A stretch of 7,249 nucleotides of DNA from Pseudomonadota bacterium (GCA_023390415.1 JAEWCW010000028.1:1-7249); one strand, 5' to 3'. Shown: positions 1 through 5,322, counted from the stretch's first letter. Program-made: numbers and translations. Notes: generated by a model not told the origin, from the sequence alone.

Positions 1-303
1 AAGCCGGGCTCGATCACCCCGCACACCGACTTCCAGGCCGAGGTCTACGTGCTCTCGAAGGACGAAGGCGGCCGTCACACGCCGTTCTTCGCCAACTACC
101 GTCCGCAGTTCTACTTCCGCACGACCGACGTGACGGGCGAGGTGGTCCTGCCGGAGGGCACCGAGAGGGTCATGCCGGGCGACAACGTCACCCTCGGCGT
201 GAAGCTGATCGCTCCGATCGCCATGGACCAGGGCCTGCGCTTCGCGATCCGCGAAGGCGGCCGGACCGTCGGCGCGGGGGTTGTCGGCTCGATCACGAAG
301 TAA
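1..303 (+). CDS. tuf: Elongation factor Tu (EF-Tu), C-terminal part; 5' end outside window
   Basis: EF-Tu is the cytosolic GTPase that carries aminoacyl-tRNA to the ribosomal A site. Only the last 100 residues are present, reading in frame from base 1 to TAA at 301-303. They match the end of domain II and essentially all of domain III, the beta barrel that contacts tRNA and EF-Ts. Hallmark stretches are visible: LSKDEGGRHTPFF, YRPQFYFRTTDVTG, MPGDN, PIAMDQGLRFAIREGGRTVG and AGVV. The GTPase domain lies upstream of the window, so its motifs cannot be checked. The tail GSITK differs from the E. coli ending, but this end varies between bacteria. Placement directly before rpsJ is the usual rpsL-rpsG-fusA-tuf-rpsJ order. 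The methionine at 49 is internal and is not a start. Confidence 0.97.
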   Translation, partial: KPGSITPHTDFQAEVYVLSKDEGGRHTPFFANYRPQFYFRTTDVTGEVVLPEGTERVMPGDNVTLGVKLIAPIAMDQGLRFAIREGGRTVGAGVVGSITK

Positions 304-309
304 TATAGG
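281..309 (+). promoter_or_regulatory. Possible sigma-70-like promoter at the tuf stop codon
   Basis: TTGTCG (281-286) and TATAGG (304-309) are separated by exactly 17 nt. Each matches 4 of 6 bases of the standard -35 and -10 consensus. Transcription from it would begin near 316, at the foot of the first leader hairpin, and would serve rpsJ and the genes after it. The -35 part lies in codons for the conserved tuf ending, so its sequence is constrained by protein coding and the match may be chance. Read-through from upstream tuf transcription is an equally good explanation for rpsJ expression. Confidence 0.25.
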
Positions 310-315
310 GCGCGC

Positions 316-347
316 AGCCGCGCGGATCTGAAGAGATTCGCGCGGCT
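316..347 (+). other. 14-bp stem-loop just after tuf, GAAG loop
   Basis: Bases 316-329 pair with 334-347 without a bulge (13 Watson-Crick pairs and one G-U at 325/338), leaving the loop GAAG at 330-333. The outer nine pairs are AGCCGCGCG/CGCGCGGCT. It begins 12 nt after the tuf stop. No run of T follows (CTCGCCTCT comes next), so it is not a standard intrinsic terminator. It could protect the 3' end of tuf RNA after processing, act as a weak terminator or pause site, or be the first element of the rpsJ leader. Confidence 0.6.
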
Positions 348-372
348 CGCCTCTAAGGTAGAGTTTGGCCAC

Positions 373-394
373 TCCGGGGCCGCGAGGCTCCGGA
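373..394 (+). other. Stem-loop with GCGA (GNRA) loop in rpsJ leader
   Basis: TCCGG (373-377) pairs with CCGGA (390-394). The stem continues through a G-T pair (378/389) and GCC/GGC (379-381 with 386-388), closing on the tetraloop GCGA at 382-385. That is 9 pairs with a stable GNRA-type loop. Its 5' arm contains the GGGGC that could instead pair with GCCCC at 416-420. Confidence 0.5.
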
Positions 395-415
395 ACGGCT
401 GTGTTTGGTAGGTAC

Positions 416-429
416 GCCCCGCAAGGGGC
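416..429 (+). other. Stem-loop with GCAA (GNRA) loop upstream of rpsJ start
   Basis: GCCCC (416-420) and GGGGC (425-429) form a 5-bp all-GC stem closed by GCAA (421-424). It ends 27 nt before the rpsJ ATG. A competing 6-bp pairing is available between CGGGGC at 375-380 and GCCCCG at 416-421. Confidence 0.45.
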
Positions 430-456
430 CGGCTCTTTGCAATCGGTAAGCAGGTC

Positions 457-768
<312 letters not shown>

Positions 769-806
769 GAGGCCGGCCCGCCCCCGGGGAATCGGGAGCG
801 AAGACA

Positions 807-863
807 TTGGGATACCGCACGGAAATCTTCCGTGGCCTGCGTCCCCCGCATTCGGCGCCTTAA
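807..863 (+). CDS. Possible 18-codon upstream ORF (leader peptide) before rplC
   Basis: Reading from TTG at 807 gives MGYRTEIFRGLRPPHSAP and then TAA at 861-863. A Shine-Dalgarno-like GGGAG (794-798) lies 8 nt upstream of the TTG, which is good spacing. The peptide is Arg/Pro-rich, with Leu-Arg-Pro-Pro-His near its end; Pro-Pro is known in general to slow ribosomes. The stop codon lies in the 5-nt loop of the 851-871 hairpin, and the 818-834 hairpin lies inside the ORF, so a translating ribosome would change local RNA folding. Against it: it is short, uses a TTG start, and no homologue is known to me. A chance ORF is quite possible. Confidence 0.3.
   Translation: MGYRTEIFRGLRPPHSAP
818..834 (+). 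other. 7-bp stem-loop in rpsJ–rplC leader
   Basis: CACGGAA (818-824) is a perfect inverted match to TTCCGTG (828-834), with a tight 3-nt loop ATC (825-827). It lies inside the possible upstream ORF, covering codons 4-10. Confidence 0.45.
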
Positions 864-871
864 GCGCCGGA
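851..871 (+). other. Stem-loop carrying upstream-ORF stop codon in its loop
   Basis: CGGCGC (853-858) pairs with GCGCCG (864-869), extended by T-G (852/870) and T-A (851/871) to 8 pairs. The loop is CTTAA (859-863), and its last three bases are the TAA of the possible 18-codon ORF. Confidence 0.5.
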
Positions 872-872
872 C

Positions 873-908
873 TTAGCCCAGCGGGGCACGCATCGTAATT
901 TGGGCTAG
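873..908 (+). other. 8-bp stem-loop with 20-nt loop in rplC leader
   Basis: TTAGCCCA (873-880) pairs with TGGGCTAG (901-908): seven Watson-Crick pairs plus one T-G at the base. The 20-nt loop (881-900) exposes GCGGGGC at 881-887, which is complementary to the neighbouring GCCCC at 912-916 and partly to CCCCGC at 844-849. It starts one base after the preceding hairpin ends. Confidence 0.45.
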
Positions 909-911
909 CAC

Positions 912-937
912 GCCCCCCGGCACTGGTGCCGCGGGGC
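912..937 (+). other. Stem-loop immediately upstream of rplC ribosome binding site
   Basis: GCCCC (912-916) pairs with GGGGC (933-937). After a C-C mismatch (917/932), CGGCA (918-922) pairs with TGCCG (927-931), closing on the loop CTGG (923-926). That gives ten pairs, nine of them GC. It ends 9 nt before the rplC Shine-Dalgarno sequence. No T-run follows, so it is not a standard terminator. Confidence 0.55.
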
Positions 938-946
938 CTCTGTCAT

Positions 947-951
947 AGGAG
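947..951 (+). promoter_or_regulatory. rplC ribosome binding site AGGAG
   Basis: AGGAG lies 7 nt before the ATG at 959. It decides the start: an in-frame GTG at 926 lies in the loop and stem of the 912-937 hairpin, has no such site, and would add 11 residues foreign to L3. Confidence 0.85.
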
Positions 952-958
952 TTTGGTC

Positions 959-1714
959 ATGCGCACCGGCGTGATCGCGAAGAAAATGGGGATGACCCGC
1001 TTGTTCCAGGAGGACGGCCGCCACGTGCCGGTCACCGTCCTGGCGCTCGACAACCTTCAGGTGGTGGCCCGCAAGGAAGCGGCGCGCGACGGCTATGTCG
1101 CCGTCCAGCTCGGCGCCGGCACCGCCAAGGCGAAGAACCTCTCGAAGCCGCAGCGCGGCCATTTCGGCAAGGCCGAGGTGGAGCCGAAGGCGCGGGTGGT
1201 CGAGTTCCGCGTCGCCGAGGATGCGCTCCTCGACGTCGGCGCCGAGATCTCGGCCGATCACTTTGTCGCCGGCCAGATGGTCGACATCCAGGGCGTCACC
1301 CAGGGCAAGGGCTTTGCCGGCGCGATGAAGCGCTGGGGCTTCGGCGGCATGCGCGCCACCCACGGTGTCTCGGTCTCGCACCGTGCCCACGGTTCGACCG
1401 GTCAGCGTCAGGATCCGGGCCGCGTCTTCAAGAACAAGAAGATGGCCGGTCACATGGGCGCCAAGAACCGCACCCAGCAGAACCTCGAGGTCGTCCGCAC
1501 CGACGCCGAGCGCGGCCTGATCTTCGTCAAGGGATCGGTCCCCGGGCACAAGGGCGGCTGGCTCCTGGTCAAGGACGCCGTCAAGGTCGCCCGTCCGGAC
1601 GGCGCGCCCTATCCCGCCGGCCTCAAGCAGGCCGCCAACAACGATTCCGCTCCCGCTGAGACGCCGGCCGAGACCGTCGCTGCTCCGGAAGCCAGTGAAG
1701 GCCAGGAAGGCTAA
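959..1714 (+). CDS. rplC: 50S ribosomal protein L3
   Basis: L3 binds 23S rRNA early in assembly and sends a loop toward the peptidyl-transferase centre. The 251-residue product starts MRTGVIAKKMGMTRLF, the usual L3 beginning. The inward loop is at about residues 135-165 (HGVSVSHRAHGSTGQRQ, then DPGRVFKNKKMAGHMG). By alignment, Gln151 matches E. coli Gln150, the residue methylated by PrmB. E. coli L3 has 209 residues; the extra length here is mainly a tail after residue 222 rich in Ala, Pro and Glu (NNDSAPAETPAETVAAPEAS). Such tails are, as I recall, usual in alphaproteobacteria. It opens the packed block after the structured leader, and only 3 nt separate its stop from rplD. Its last codons (AGGAAGG, 1704-1710) serve as the rplD Shine-Dalgarno sequence. 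Confidence 0.98.
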   Translation: MRTGVIAKKMGMTRLFQEDGRHVPVTVLALDNLQVVARKEAARDGYVAVQLGAGTAKAKNLSKPQRGHFGKAEVEPKARVVEFRVAEDALLDVGAEISADHFVAGQMVDIQGVTQGKGFAGAMKRWGFGGMRATHGVSVSHRAHGSTGQRQDPGRVFKNKKMAGHMGAKNRTQQNLEVVRTDAERGLIFVKGSVPGHKGGWLLVKDAVKVARPDGAPYPAGLKQAANNDSAPAETPAETVAAPEASEGQEG

Positions 1715-1717
1715 GCC

Positions 1718-2347
1718 ATGAAGGTCAAAGTTCAGAACCTGGACGGCGGCAAGGCCGGCAAGGACATCGAGCTCTCGGACGAGGTGTTCGGTCTCGAGCC
1801 GCGCGCCGACATCCTCCACCGAGTCGTCACTTGGCAGCTCGAGAAGCGCCGCGGCACCGCCCGCGCCGCCCGCGAGCGCAGCGATGTCGCCCGCACCGGC
1901 AAGAAGTTCGGTCGCCAGAAGGGCGGCGGCACCGCCCGTCACGGCGATCGCCGCGCTCCGATCTTCATCGGCGGCGGCAAGGCCCACGGTCCCCGCGTTC
2001 GCGACTTCAATCCGTCGCTGAACAAGAAGGTCCGTGCGCTCGGCCTCAAGATGGCGCTTTCCACGAAGGCGAAGGACGGCAGCCTCGTCGTCGTCGAGAA
2101 TCTCGATCTCGGCGAAGCCAAGACCAAGGCGCTCAAGGAGCAGCTCGGCAATCTCGGCCTCGGCAAGACCGCTCTGTTCGTCGACGGCGACGCACTCAAC
2201 GTCGGCTTCGCTCTGGCGTCGTCGAACCTTCGGGAGGTCAATCTCCTCCCGGCGATCGGCGCCAACGTCTACGACATCCTGAAACACGATACCCTGGTGC
2301 TGACCCGCGCCGCGGTCGAGACCCTGGAGGCGCGGTTCAATGGCTAA
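1718..2347 (+). CDS. rplD: 50S ribosomal protein L4
   Basis: L4 is a primary 23S rRNA-binding protein whose long loop lines the peptide exit tunnel. In E. coli it is also the autogenous repressor of the S10 operon. The product has 209 residues, a normal length. The basic tunnel loop spans about residues 42-92 (EKRRGTARAARERSD, then GKKFGRQKGGGTARHGDRR). Lys62-Lys63 lie where E. coli Lys63 mutations give erythromycin resistance. The E. coli-type RQKGTGRAR is RQKGGGTAR here, which I believe is a lineage variant and not damage. The globular part follows (NKKVRALGLKMALS 102-115; NVYDILKHDTLVLT 183-196). The ATG at 1718 has AGGAAGG 7 nt upstream. The gene ends ATGGCTAA, overlapping the rplW start by 8 nt. 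Confidence 0.98.
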   Translation: MKVKVQNLDGGKAGKDIELSDEVFGLEPRADILHRVVTWQLEKRRGTARAARERSDVARTGKKFGRQKGGGTARHGDRRAPIFIGGGKAHGPRVRDFNPSLNKKVRALGLKMALSTKAKDGSLVVVENLDLGEAKTKALKEQLGNLGLGKTALFVDGDALNVGFALASSNLREVNLLPAIGANVYDILKHDTLVLTRAAVETLEARFNG

Positions 2348-2663
2348 GGCCGCCAAGACGAAGCAGGCTGCGGTCGACATCAATCATTACGATGTCGTCC
2401 TCGCGCCGCACATCACCGAGAAGTCGACCCTGCTCTCCGAGCAGAATGCGGTCGTGTTCAAGGTCGCGCAAAGCGCGTCCAAGCCGCAGATCAAGGCGGC
2501 GGTCGAGGCTCTGTTCGGAGTCAACGTGACCGGCGTCAACACGATCGTCCAAAAGGGCAAGACCAAGAAGTGGAAGGGTCGCCCCTACACGCGGTCGGAC
2601 TCCAAGAAGGCGATCGTGACGCTGGCCGAAGGCCAGTCGATCGACGTCACCACCGGTATCTGA
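2340..2663 (+). CDS. rplW: 50S ribosomal protein L23
   Basis: L23 sits at the tunnel exit and docks trigger factor and the signal recognition particle. The product has 107 residues, slightly longer than E. coli's 100 because of an N-terminal lead (MAKAAKTKQAAVDINH). The motif APHITEK (22-28) contains Glu27, which aligns with E. coli Glu18, the trigger-factor contact. The L23 core continues through KAAVEALFGVNVTGVNT (52-68) and SDSKKAIVTLAEGQ (86-99). The start overlaps the end of rplD by 8 nt (2340-2347). A strong GGAGG at 2326-2330, inside rplD coding, lies 9 nt upstream. The arrangement points to coupled translation, giving L4 and L23 in equal amounts. Confidence 0.98.
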   Translation: MAKAAKTKQAAVDINHYDVVLAPHITEKSTLLSEQNAVVFKVAQSASKPQIKAAVEALFGVNVTGVNTIVQKGKTKKWKGRPYTRSDSKKAIVTLAEGQSIDVTTGI

Positions 2664-2675
2664 GGCTAGAGCAAG

Positions 2676-3512
2676 ATGGCACTCAAGACCTACAATCCGA
2701 CGACCTCGTCGCAGCGCGGCCTGATCCTCGTCGACAAGTCGTCGCTCTGGAAGGGCAAGCCGGTCAAGGCGCTCACCGAGGGCAAGAAGAAGACCGGTGG
2801 CCGCAACAACAAGGGCCATGTCACGTCGCGCGGAATCGCCGGCGGCCACAAGCAGCGCTATCGCTATGTCGATTTCAAGCGCCGCAAGTGGGACATGCCC
2901 GCGACGGTCGAGCGTCTGGAATATGACCCGAACCGGACCGCGTTCATCGCCCTCGTCAAGTATGAGGACGGCGAGCTGGCCTACATCCTGGCGCCGCAGC
3001 GTCTCGCGGTCGGCGACACCATCGTCGCCGCCCGCAAGACCGACGTGAAGCCGGGCAACGCCATGGAGCTCGGCCAGATGCCGGTCGGCACCATCGTCCA
3101 CAATGTGGAGATGAAGCCGGGCAAGGGCGGCCAGATCGCCCGCGCTGCAGGCACCTACGTGCAGGTCGTCGGCCGCGATCGCGGAATGGTGATCGTCAGG
3201 CTCAATTCAGGCGAGCAGCGCTATATCCGCTCGGATTGCATGGGAACGGTCGGCGCGGTCTCGAACCCCGACAACCAGAACCAGAATTTCGCTAAGGCCG
3301 GCCGCAGCCGCTGGATGGGCAAGCGCCCGCTGACCCGCGGCGTCGCCAAGAACCCGGTCGACCACCCGCACGGCGGTGGTGAGGGCCGGACCTCGGGCGG
3401 CCGTCACCCGGTCACCCCGTGGGGCAAGCCGACCAAGGGTGCGCGCACCCGTTCGAACAAGGCGACGGACAAGATGATCATCCGTTCGCGTCACGCGAAG
3501 AAGAAGAGGTAA
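2676..3512 (+). CDS. rplB: 50S ribosomal protein L2
   Basis: L2 is a large, nearly universal 23S rRNA-binding protein needed for subunit joining and peptidyl-transferase activity. The product has 278 residues (E. coli 273). Visible landmarks are the basic N-terminus with GGRNNKGHVTSRGIAGGHKQ (41-60), the OB/SH3-like core, and VDHPHGGGEGR (228-238). His230 there matches the conserved E. coli His229. The C-terminus is the basic RSRHAKKKR. The ATG at 2676 has only a modest upstream site, GAGG at 2662-2665, overlapping the rplW stop with 10 nt to the ATG. The last codons AAG AGG TAA carry the Shine-Dalgarno core for rpsS, which begins 2 nt after the stop. Confidence 0.99.
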   Translation: MALKTYNPTTSSQRGLILVDKSSLWKGKPVKALTEGKKKTGGRNNKGHVTSRGIAGGHKQRYRYVDFKRRKWDMPATVERLEYDPNRTAFIALVKYEDGELAYILAPQRLAVGDTIVAARKTDVKPGNAMELGQMPVGTIVHNVEMKPGKGGQIARAAGTYVQVVGRDRGMVIVRLNSGEQRYIRSDCMGTVGAVSNPDNQNQNFAKAGRSRWMGKRPLTRGVAKNPVDHPHGGGEGRTSGGRHPVTPWGKPTKGARTRSNKATDKMIIRSRHAKKKR

Positions 3513-3514
3513 AC

Positions 3515-3790
3515 ATGGCCCGCTCCGTCTGGAAAGGTCCGTTCGTCGAGCTCTCGCTCCTGAAGAAGGCCGAGGCTGCGCGCGAAGCGAGCCGTCCCGC
3601 GCCGATCAAGACCTGGTCGCGCCGGTCGACGATCCTGCCGCAATTCGTGGGCCTGACGTTCAACGTCTACAACGGCCGCAAGTTCGTGCCGGTCTCGGTC
3701 AACGAGGAAATGGTCGGAATGAAGCTCGGCGAGTTCGCGCCGACCCGCTTCTTCCCGGGCCATGCCGCCGACAAGAAGGGCAAGAGGTAA
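3515..3790 (+). CDS. rpsS: 30S ribosomal protein S19
   Basis: S19 lies in the head of the small subunit, complexed with S13 near the A-site tRNA and the bridge to the large subunit. The product has 91 residues, normal for the family, beginning MARSVWKGPFVE. The S19 signature covers about residues 53-77 (NGRKFVPVSVNEEMVGMKLG, then EFAPT), followed by RFFPGHAADKKGKR. The ATG at 3515 was chosen because the upstream in-frame reading (from 3419) runs through rplB in another frame and does not resemble S19. GAGG at 3506-3509, inside the end of rplB, lies 5 nt from the ATG. The gene ends AAG AGG TAA, again supplying the Shine-Dalgarno core for the next gene. Confidence 0.98.
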   Translation: MARSVWKGPFVELSLLKKAEAAREASRPAPIKTWSRRSTILPQFVGLTFNVYNGRKFVPVSVNEEMVGMKLGEFAPTRFFPGHAADKKGKR

Positions 3791-3794
3791 CATC

Positions 3795-4175
3795 ATGGGC
3801 AAGCCGAAGAGCCCCCGCCGCGTCGCGGACAATGAAGCCCTTGCCGTGGGCACCCAGATCCGCGGCTCGGCGCAGAAGCTGAACCTGGTCGCGGCCCTGA
3901 TCCGCGGCCGCAAGGCCGAGGACGCGCGCAACATCCTCACCTTCTCGAAGAAGGCGATGGCGGTCGACGTCCGCAAGGTCCTCGACAGCGCGATCGCCAA
4001 TGCCGAGAACAACCACAATCTCGACGTCGACAGCCTCGTCGTCGCCGAGGCGTCGGTCGGCAAGTCGCTCTCGATGAAGCGCTTCGCCACCCGCGCCCGC
4101 GGCCGCTCGTCGCGCATCGTCAAGCCGTTCAGCCGCGTTCGCATCGTCGTTCGCGAAGCGAGCCAGGAAGCCTAA
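3795..4175 (+). CDS. rplV: 50S ribosomal protein L22
   Basis: L22 touches all 23S rRNA domains and extends a hairpin into the exit tunnel beside L4. The 126-residue product is longer than E. coli's 110; the extra length is split between the N-terminus (MGKPKSPRRVADNEAL) and the C-terminus (EASQEA). The globular part includes AQKLNLVAALIRGRKAEDA (26-44) and VLDSAIANAENNHNLD (62-77). The tunnel hairpin is at about 88-115, with MKRFATRARGRSSRI. Met94-Lys95-Arg96 align with the E. coli 82-84 segment whose deletion gives erythromycin resistance, and they are intact here. GAGG at 3784-3787, in the last codons of rpsS, lies 7 nt before the ATG at 3795. An in-frame ATG at 3762 lies inside rpsS and is unlikely. 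Confidence 0.98.
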   Translation: MGKPKSPRRVADNEALAVGTQIRGSAQKLNLVAALIRGRKAEDARNILTFSKKAMAVDVRKVLDSAIANAENNHNLDVDSLVVAEASVGKSLSMKRFATRARGRSSRIVKPFSRVRIVVREASQEA

Positions 4176-4179
4176 AGCC

Positions 4180-4875
4180 ATGGGTCAGAAATCCAATCCG
4201 ATCGGGCTCCGCCTGCAGATCAACCGGACCTGGGACAGCCGTTGGTACGCCGACGGCGGCGACTATGGCCGGCTGCTGCTCGAGGACCTCAAGATCCGCA
4301 AGTTCATCATGAAGGAGCTGCCGCAGGCGGCGATCTCCAAGGTGGTGATCGAGCGTCCGGCGAAGCTCTGCCGGGTCTCCATCTATGCCGCGCGCCCCGG
4401 CGTGATCATCGGCAAGAAGGGCGCGGACATCGAGAAGCTGCGCAAGAAGCTCGGCGCGATGACCTCGTCGGACGTCAGCCTCAACATCGTCGAGATCCGC
4501 AAGCCGGAGATCGACGCGAAGCTCGTCGCCCAGGGCGTCGCCGACCAGCTCGAGCGCCGCATCGCCTTCCGCCGCGCGATGAAGCGCGCGGTGCAGTCGG
4601 CCCTGCGCCTCGGCGCCGAGGGCATCCGGATCACCTGCGCCGGCCGTCTTGGCGGCGCCGAGATCGCGCGCACCGAATGGTATCGCGAGGGCCGGGTTCC
4701 GCTGCACACGCTTCGCGGCAACGTCGATTATGCCGAGGCCCAGGCGCACACCGCCTATGGCGTCTGCGGCGTCAAGGTGTGGATCTTCAAGGGCGAGATC
4801 CTCGGCCACGATCCGCTCGCCCAGGACCGGCTGATGATGGAGGCTCAGACCTCCGGCGTCCGTCCGGCGCGCTGA
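4180..4875 (+). CDS. rpsC: 30S ribosomal protein S3
   Basis: S3 is at the mRNA entry channel and, with S4 and S5, gives the ribosome its mRNA-unwinding activity. The product has 231 residues (E. coli 233). It starts with the conserved MGQKSNPIGLRL. A type II KH domain carries the GxxG loop as GKKG at 78-81, within RPGVIIGKKGADIEKLR (72-88). The helix RRAMKRAV (131-138) holds Arg131, Arg132 and Lys135, the same numbers as the E. coli residues tied to helicase activity. The C-terminal domain follows, with GRLGGAEIAR (155-164). AGGAAG at 4165-4170, inside rplV, lies 9 nt before the ATG. The spacing to rplV is 4 nt. Confidence 0.99.
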   Translation: MGQKSNPIGLRLQINRTWDSRWYADGGDYGRLLLEDLKIRKFIMKELPQAAISKVVIERPAKLCRVSIYAARPGVIIGKKGADIEKLRKKLGAMTSSDVSLNIVEIRKPEIDAKLVAQGVADQLERRIAFRRAMKRAVQSALRLGAEGIRITCAGRLGGAEIARTEWYREGRVPLHTLRGNVDYAEAQAHTAYGVCGVKVWIFKGEILGHDPLAQDRLMMEAQTSGVRPAR

Positions 4876-4890
4876 GTTTAGGAACAAGAG

Positions 4891-5322
4891 ATGCTGCAAC
4901 CGAAACGCACCAAGTTCCGCAAGGCCTTCAAGGGCCGGATCCACGGCAATGCCAAGGGCGGGACCGATCTCAACTTCGGCGCCTTCGGCCTCAAGGCCAT
5001 GGAGCCGGAGCGGATCACCGCGCGCCAGATCGAGGCGGCCCGCCGCGCGATCACCCGCCACATCAAGCGCCAGGGTCGGCTCTGGATCCGGATCTTCCCG
5101 GACGTTCCGGTCTCGTCCAAGCCCGCCGAAGTCCGCATGGGCTCGGGCAAGGGCTCGCCCGAATTCTGGGTTGCCCGCGTCAAGCCGGGCCGGATCCTGT
5201 TCGAGCTGGACGGAGTCCCGGGCCCGCTCGCCAAGACGGCGTTCGAGCGCGCGGCTGAGAAGCTGCCGATCAAGACCAAGGTCGTGGCCCGGCTCGGCGA
5301 GTCGGTCCTCGAGGAAGAGTGA
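4891..5322 (+). CDS. rplP: 50S ribosomal protein L16
   Basis: L16 joins late in large-subunit assembly and helps position A-site tRNA near the peptidyl-transferase centre. The product has 143 residues (E. coli 136), starting MLQPKRTKFRKAFKG. The core is visible as NFGAFGLKAMEPERITARQI (28-47) and VRMGSGKGSPEFWVARVKPG (81-100). Arg82 aligns with E. coli Arg81, which is hydroxylated there by YcfD/RoxA. Whether this organism has that enzyme cannot be seen here. AGGA at 4880-4883 lies 7 nt upstream of the ATG, in the 15-nt gap after rpsC. The end of the gene (GAGGAAGAG, 5311-5319) provides the Shine-Dalgarno sequence for rpmC. Confidence 0.98.
   Translation: MLQPKRTKFRKAFKGRIHGNAKGGTDLNFGAFGLKAMEPERITARQIEAARRAITRHIKRQGRLWIRIFPDVPVSSKPAEVRMGSGKGSPEFWVARVKPGRILFELDGVPGPLAKTAFERAAEKLPIKTKVVARLGESVLEEE

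Larger units (their letters stand above)
304..456 (+). promoter_or_regulatory. Structured untranslated leader between tuf and rpsJ
   Basis: This 153-nt gap has no convincing ORF or tRNA. It contains four successive inverted repeats: 316-347, 351-363 (5-bp stem CTCTA/TAGAG, followed by TTT), 373-394 and 416-429. GGGGC occurs at 376-380 and again at 425-429, and both copies are complementary to GCCCC at 416-420, so two folds compete. In E. coli the S10 operon leader before rpsJ is where L4 represses the operon. That this stretch plays a similar part here is inference from position and structure only. Confidence 0.5.
769..958 (+). promoter_or_regulatory. Structured leader between rpsJ and rplC
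   Basis: This gap is 190 nt in an otherwise tightly packed operon. It holds a possible 18-codon upstream ORF (807-863) and four inverted repeats: 818-834, 851-871, 873-908 and 912-937. The last three follow one another with only 1-3 bases between them and end 9 nt before the rplC Shine-Dalgarno sequence. GCGGGGC occurs twice (881-887 and 931-937). Both copies can pair with GCCCC at 912-916, and their GCGGGG part also with CCCCGC at 844-849, so several exclusive folds exist. No T-tract follows any hairpin, which argues for translational rather than terminator-based control. No convincing promoter was found. Confidence 0.5.

Noticed and set aside
316..366. Intrinsic terminator after tuf
   Set aside because: The 14-bp hairpin lacks a T-tract. 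The next small stem (351-363) is followed by only TTT and has just 5 pairs, so neither is convincing.
304..456. tRNA gene between tuf and rpsJ (some bacteria carry tRNA genes near tuf)
   Set aside because: No cloverleaf, no GGTTCGAATCC-type T-arm and no suitable acceptor stem could be found on either strand.
926..958. GTG at 926 as an earlier start of rplC
   Set aside because: It lies in the 912-937 hairpin, has no ribosome binding site, and would add 11 residues not found in L3; ATG 959 has AGGAG at good spacing.
905..2383. A 492-codon open frame on the minus strand opposite rplC and rplD
   Set aside because: Its translation is a repetitive Leu/Ala/Gly/Asp/Arg mixture with no family resemblance. 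It arises because GC-rich third positions on the + strand remove stops from the opposite frame. The + strand genes are unmistakable L3 and L4.
1831..2529. Arg-rich + strand open frames in other phases (also 4242-5258 and 4949-5686)
   Set aside because: They overlap confirmed ribosomal-protein genes entirely and give Arg/Ser/Pro-rich nonsense typical of out-of-frame high-GC DNA.
4129..5061. Long minus-strand open frames opposite rpsC and rplP (also 2337-3101 and 4878-5789)
   Set aside because: Same cause: antisense shadows of high-GC coding sequence, with low-complexity products and no promoter or ribosome binding site support.
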